Positions 6,843 to 9,240 of a DNA stretch of 9,240 nt are shown piece after piece. Made by a program: the position numbers and the translations under genes. Below the pieces are notes generated by a model. It was not told the origin of the DNA. It ran no database searches and saw nothing but the letters and a program-made list of their open reading frames with translations. The first letter of the stretch is position 1, and every line of letters starts with the position of its first letter. This DNA comes from a bacterium (lineage in GTDB: Bacteria; Zixibacteria; MSB-5A5; GN15; FEB-12), in assembly GCA_030640905.1 (NCBI GenBank), contig DAOWIM010000230.1:1-9240 (forward strand). Reading direction: 5' to 3'.

Positions 6843-7595
6843 ATGGGTTTGTGGAATAGTTTAAAATCACTCATTGGTGGTAAGACAAGGGTTGTTTACA
6901 ACCCCGACATAGACGAGCTACAACTGATCCTCGGATACAGATTCACAAACCCCAACATCCTGAAACATGCTCTGGCCCATCGTTCCTGTTGCTACAACGA
7001 TACCGGCCGTCTCTCATCAAATGAACGGCTGGAGTTTCTTGGCGACTCGGTTCTCGGGCTGGCGATTGCGGAGCTTCTCTATAAAGACCATCCCGATCTG
7101 AGAGAGGGAGAACTGACCAAGACAAAAGCTCTGCTGGTTAACGAAACCACGCTCTCGATAATCGGCGAGGAGATCGGTCTCCATCGGTTTATCGTGATGT
7201 CTCCCGAAGAAGATCGCTCCGGAGGGCGCTATCGACCGTCGATTGTGTCTGATTCGTTTGAGTCAATCATGGGTGCGGTTTATCTCGACGGCGGTTCCGA
7301 AGCGGCCAGCGATCTGGTTTTCCGTTTGATCTACAGTCGCAAAAAAGAAATTCTATCCGATGAATCGCAGCGCAATTTCAAAGGTGAACTGCTGGAGCTA
7401 GTTCAATCTCGGGGAGAAGGGATGCCACAGTACAGGGTAATCTCCCAGGAGGGACCCGACCACTGCAAGGTTTTCGAGATTGAAGTCTATATCGGCAGCA
7501 CCCGGTACGGCACCGGCACCGGTCGTTCCAAGAAAGAGGCCGAGCAGAAAGCCGCCGCCGCCACTTTCGAAAAATTCCCCCCGCAGCACGATTAG
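6843..7595 (+). CDS. rnc: Ribonuclease III
   Basis: RNase III cleaves double-stranded RNA, including the stems of the rRNA precursor. The catalytic domain has the signature NERLEFLGD (60-68), with metal-binding E64 and D68, and the second acidic pair D137/E140 in SDSFESIMGAVYLDGG. A double-stranded RNA binding domain occupies about 178-245, from NFKGELLELVQ through YGTGTGRSKKEAEQKAA. At 250 residues it is slightly longer than the usual 220-240, mainly through an N-terminal lead of about 20 residues. Its ATG follows the fabF stop with no gap (TAGATG) and no independent ribosome binding site is visible, pointing to coupled translation. The acpP/fab-rnc linkage is common in bacteria. It is the last gene before a MITE-like element. 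Confidence 0.96.
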   Translation: MGLWNSLKSLIGGKTRVVYNPDIDELQLILGYRFTNPNILKHALAHRSCCYNDTGRLSSNERLEFLGDSVLGLAIAELLYKDHPDLREGELTKTKALLVNETTLSIIGEEIGLHRFIVMSPEEDRSGGRYRPSIVSDSFESIMGAVYLDGGSEAASDLVFRLIYSRKKEILSDESQRNFKGELLELVQSRGEGMPQYRVISQEGPDHCKVFEIEVYIGSTRYGTGTGRSKKEAEQKAAAATFEKFPPQHD

Positions 7596-7611
7596 TTCTC
7601 GACAGCTCGAC

Positions 7612-7784
7612 ATTAATAGGCTGTTAAAAACTCCTTATAGCGGTGCTATGACGGCGGACACAAGGCCCGCCGCTACGCGATGAGGGACTGTCGTCCCGCG
7701 TAGAGGGCGGCTTTACGTCGCCCGTCCTCAACCGCACGCTAAAGTAAACTCATAGTAAGAACGCTTTTTCAACAACCTATTAAT
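7612..7784. mobile_element. MITE-like non-autonomous element with 19-bp imperfect terminal inverted repeats
   Basis: The left end, ATTAATAGGCTGTTAAAAA (7612-7630), matches the reverse complement of the right end (7766-7784) at 17 of 19 positions. The outer six bases, ATTAAT, are self-complementary and occur at both ends, so they could be a target duplication of 4-6 bp (TTAA or ATTAAT) instead of part of the terminal repeat. The roughly 173-bp interior codes for nothing supportable and contains three successive hairpins (7652-7729). Size, terminal repeats and lack of coding capacity are what define a MITE. The parent insertion sequence is not in this window. It begins 16 bases after the rnc stop and ends 19 bases before the etfB -35 box. 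Confidence 0.75.
7652..7729. repeat. Three consecutive hairpins inside the MITE-like element
   Basis: Hairpin 1 pairs CGGCGG (7652-7657) with CCGCCG (7667-7672). Hairpin 2 pairs TACGCG (7674-7679) with CGCGTA (7697-7702) and encloses GGGAC / GTCC. Hairpin 3 pairs GAGG and GGGCG (7703-7709) with CGCCC and CCTC (7719-7729). None is followed by a run of T, so none is a standard intrinsic terminator, although together they would form a stable structure at the 3' end of the rnc transcript. Confidence 0.6.
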
Positions 7785-7803
7785 GCGCTCTGTTCTCTGG
7801 AGC

Positions 7804-7832
7804 TTGACTTCGGAGCAAATTGGTACCATATT
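7804..7832 (+). promoter_or_regulatory. Predicted sigma70-type promoter of etfB
   Basis: TTGACT (7804-7809), a 17-base spacer and CATATT (7827-7832) resemble the -35/-10 boxes. The expected start near 7839 gives a leader of about 37 nt containing GGAG (7867-7870), five bases before the etfB ATG. The promoter lies just outside the right end of the MITE-like element. Confidence 0.55.
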
Positions 7833-7875
7833 CCCGTCGTATTGTTGAGCAATCAATCGTTTTTTTGGAGATACA

Positions 7876-8661
7876 ATGAACATAGTAGTACTGATCAAAC
7901 AGGTCCCCGAAATCGCCCTGATCAAGGTCGATGAAGCTGCCAACAAGGTCGAATTACCGCAGGGTCCGGGAACGGTCAATCCCCTTGACGAATATGCGGT
8001 TGAAGAGGGACTGCGTCTCAAAGAAAAAACCGGTGGCAAGTGTGTGGTGGTGTCGGTCGGTAACGAACGAACCGAATCGGCGCTCCGCAATTGCATGGCC
8101 CTCGGTGTCGATGAAGCTTATCTGATGTGCGATGAAGCGTTCGATGGTTCCGATCAGCAGGCGATTGGGAAGATTCTGGCCGCTGGTCTAAAAAAACTCG
8201 GCGAGTACGATATTATCCTCGGTGGCAAGCAGTCGATAGATTCTGATGCTGCTCAGGTTCCTTCTGCCGTGGCCGCCAACCTTGATCTGCCGCAGGCGTT
8301 GTTTGTTAAAAAGATCGAAGAGATCGGTGACGGCAAAGCTGTAGTCAACCGCACGACCGAAGACGGCTACGACGTGGTCGAACTGAAACTTCCGGCGGTC
8401 ATCTCGGTTGTCAAAGAAATCAACGAGCCGCGGTTGCCATCGCTTAAGGGCAAAATGGCCGCCAAGAAAAAGGCTATCACCAAATGGTCAGCCGCCGATC
8501 TAGGACTCGATGGTGACGGTATTGGCGCTGGTTCAGCGACGAAGACAATCAAAGTAACGCCGCCGCCGCCGCGACCCAAGGGTGAGTTTATCGAAGGTGA
8601 AACACCTGAAGAGATCGCCGATAAGCTTTTTGACAAACTTCGATCAGACCAGGTGATATAG
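7876..8661 (+). CDS. etfB: Electron transfer flavoprotein, beta subunit
   Basis: EtfB pairs with EtfA to form a flavoprotein that carries electrons between acyl-CoA or other dehydrogenases and a quinone-linked or ferredoxin-linked partner. Evidence is KQVPE (8-12), NPLDEYAVEE (35-44), GKQSIDSDAAQV (117-128) and the EtfB signature VKEINEPRLPSLKGKMAAKKK (179-199, with the recognition-loop region beside it). Its 261 residues are normal for the family. The form NPLDEYAVEE together with SDAAQV is more like EtfB of anaerobes, including electron-bifurcating types, than the mitochondrial AMP-binding form; that is an impression and not proof. A four-proline run (229-232) lies near the C-terminus. GGAG sits five bases before ATG. 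The gene has its own promoter and terminator, and the usual neighbour etfA is absent. Confidence 0.95.
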   Translation: MNIVVLIKQVPEIALIKVDEAANKVELPQGPGTVNPLDEYAVEEGLRLKEKTGGKCVVVSVGNERTESALRNCMALGVDEAYLMCDEAFDGSDQQAIGKILAAGLKKLGEYDIILGGKQSIDSDAAQVPSAVAANLDLPQALFVKKIEEIGDGKAVVNRTTEDGYDVVELKLPAVISVVKEINEPRLPSLKGKMAAKKKAITKWSAADLGLDGDGIGAGSATKTIKVTPPPPRPKGEFIEGETPEEIADKLFDKLRSDQVI

Positions 8662-8665
8662 ACTG

Positions 8666-8692
8666 AAGCCGCCTCCGGGCGGCTTTTCTTTT
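8666..8692 (+). terminator. Intrinsic terminator after etfB
   Basis: AAGCCGCC (8666-8673) pairs with GGCGGCTT (8678-8685) around a TCCG loop, and a T-rich tract (TTTTCTTTT, 8684-8692) follows. This is a textbook Rho-independent terminator starting five bases after the etfB stop. It separates etfB from the cupin gene, whose ribosome binding site begins only 12 bases later. Confidence 0.88.
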
Positions 8693-8704
8693 GTGATTTC
8701 CTAT

Positions 8705-8710
8705 GGAGGT
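8705..8710 (+). promoter_or_regulatory. Ribosome binding site deciding the TTG start of the cupin gene
   Basis: GGAGGT, a full anti-Shine-Dalgarno match, lies five bases before TTG 8716. The ATG at 8703 overlaps this site but opens a frame of only nine codons, so it is not the start. Confidence 0.8.
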
Positions 8711-8715
8711 ATCCG

Positions 8716-9078
8716 TTGCTGCGCAAACTTGATCAATGTTCCCCGATAACAGCCGGTGATGGCACCCGCCTGCGAGAACTGCTCCACCCTGACCGTGATT
8801 ACGATTTCACCGGCTCGTATTCGCTGGCCCACGCCGTTGTCCCGGTCGGAAAAACAACGCTGAAACATCGGCTCAAGGCCGTCGAGGTCTACTACATACT
8901 TACCGGTCACGGGATGCTTCACATTGATAATCAGTCGTTTAAGGTGGAACCGGGCGATGCGGTTGACATCCCCCCCGGTGCAGTACAGTGGATCGAAAAT
9001 GTCGGCTTAAACGAGCTGACTTTTCTCTGCATTGTCAGTCCGGCCTGGCGGGCGGAGGACGAGGAAATCCTTGAGTAG
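8716..9078 (+). CDS. Small single-domain cupin protein
   Basis: This 120-residue protein has a single cupin beta-barrel. Cupin motif 1 is GKTTLKHRLKAVEVYYILTG (45-64), with H51 and E57. The second histidine of the usual HxH is a leucine here (H51-R-L53). Motif 2 is PGDAVDIPPGAVQWIEN (79-95), with Q91 where a metal-binding histidine is usual. Only part of the classic metal site is therefore kept, and metal use is uncertain. Small cupins of this kind include isomerases, sugar-binding proteins and sensors; I cannot assign a substrate. The start is TTG with a perfect GGAGGT. It follows the etfB terminator closely and ends with two successive stops (TAG TGA). No clear dedicated promoter is visible, so it may depend on readthrough from etfB or on a promoter within the end of etfB. 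Confidence 0.85.
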   Translation: MLRKLDQCSPITAGDGTRLRELLHPDRDYDFTGSYSLAHAVVPVGKTTLKHRLKAVEVYYILTGHGMLHIDNQSFKVEPGDAVDIPPGAVQWIENVGLNELTFLCIVSPAWRAEDEEILE

Positions 9079-9085
9079 TGATCTT

Positions 9086-9145
9086 CGCTCAATGCCGCCG
9101 ATTTCAAAATTGACACTATCTTCAAATTTGCCGATATATTGAGCG
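9086..9145. repeat. 8-bp inverted repeat flanking the last promoter
   Basis: CGCTCAAT (9086-9093) and ATTGAGCG (9138-9145) are exact reverse complements, with centres 52 bp apart, close to five helical turns. One arm lies upstream of the -35 box and the other overlaps the end of the -10 box and the predicted transcription start. The palindrome CAAATTTG (9123-9130) lies between them in the spacer. The arrangement would suit a regulator, but it may be chance. Confidence 0.4.
9110..9140 (+). promoter_or_regulatory. Predicted promoter of the terminal signal-peptide gene, abutting its ATG
   Basis: A perfect TTGACA (9110-9115) is followed by an AT-rich -10 region, best read as TATATT (9135-9140) with a 19-base spacer or ATATAT with 18. 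Only seven bases separate it from the ATG at 9148, so the transcript would begin at or just before the start codon. The long spacer lowers confidence. Confidence 0.5.
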
Positions 9146-9147
9146 TT

Positions 9148-9240
9148 ATGCTCGGTAGCCAAATTGTAACTTTTCAACGCGCGATCTTGCTGACCCTCTG
9201 CATCTGTCTGCTGGGGTTGCTATTTGTGCCATCGGCGCCG
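9148..9240 (+). CDS. N-terminus of an exported or membrane protein (3' end outside window)
   Basis: An open frame of 31 codons runs from ATG 9148 to the window edge. The peptide starts MLGSQIVTFQRA, has one arginine, and continues with a strongly hydrophobic stretch (ILLTLCICLLGLLFV, about 13-27) and then PSAP. This has the n-, h- and c-region shape of a Sec signal peptide or a signal anchor. There is no sign of a lipobox at the visible end, although the two cysteines inside the core are noteworthy. The in-frame stop upstream is at 9079-9081, and the ATG is the first good start. No proper Shine-Dalgarno sequence is present; a promoter lies directly upstream. Nothing can be said about the function of the mature protein. 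Confidence 0.6.
   Translation, partial: MLGSQIVTFQRAILLTLCICLLGLLFVPSAP

Noticed and set aside
7652..7729. CRISPR-like array or tRNA in the hairpin-rich stretch after rnc
   Set aside because: There are no regularly spaced direct repeats and no cloverleaf with a CCA-type acceptor. The structure is explained as the core of a terminal-inverted-repeat element.

Overview
The window holds a bacterial chromosomal segment dominated by one long co-directional operon for fatty acid and phospholipid precursor synthesis. The gene order is yceD - rpmF - plsX - fabH - fabD - fabG - acpP - fabF - rnc (about 816-7595, all on +). Before it lies the 3' end of a SAM-dependent methyltransferase gene. After it come a MITE-like element, an etfB gene with its own promoter and terminator, a small cupin gene, and the first 31 codons of a gene for an exported protein. 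Every supported gene is on the + strand.

Organism: a bacterium of moderate GC (roughly 50-55% by eye) with ordinary AGGA/GGAGG ribosome binding sites, sigma70-like TTGACx promoters and some TTG starts (plsX, cupin). The rpmF-plsX-fab-acpP-rnc order is broadly conserved, so it does not fix the phylum. Interspersed palindromic GC-rich repeats and the EtfB type would suit a poorly cultivated Gram-negative-type lineage, for example Zixibacteria or another FCB-related group. This is a low-confidence impression, not a demonstrated placement.

Layout: (1) 1-581, methyltransferase C-terminal part, whose last codons and stop lie in a palindromic repeat. (2) 582-815, non-coding, with hairpin repeats and two tandem promoters; the stronger one ends almost at the yceD ATG, predicting a leaderless or nearly leaderless mRNA. 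(3) 816-7595, the operon. PlsX makes acyl-phosphate from acyl-ACP. FabD loads malonate on ACP, FabH starts and FabF extends the chain, and FabG does the first reduction. AcpP carries the intermediates. YceD and L32 are the customary ribosome-linked genes at the head, and RNase III is at the tail. No dehydratase (fabZ) or enoyl reductase (fabI/K/L) gene is present here, so the cycle needs genes elsewhere. Spacings are tight: TAG-ATG between fabF and rnc, and a 68-bp overlap of plsX with fabH. (4) 7596-7875, a roughly 173-bp element with 19-bp imperfect terminal inverted repeats and internal hairpins, then the etfB promoter. (5) 7876-8692, etfB with an intrinsic terminator and no etfA beside it. 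(6) 8716-9078, a cupin gene with a TTG start. (7) 9079-9240, a second promoter that nearly abuts its start codon, flanked by an 8-bp inverted repeat, and the start of a signal-peptide gene.

I see no complete new defence or mobile system. The unusual material is regulatory and structural: the two promoter/start arrangements, the MITE-like element, the repeat that supplies a gene's stop codon, the long plsX/fabH overlap, and etfB without etfA.
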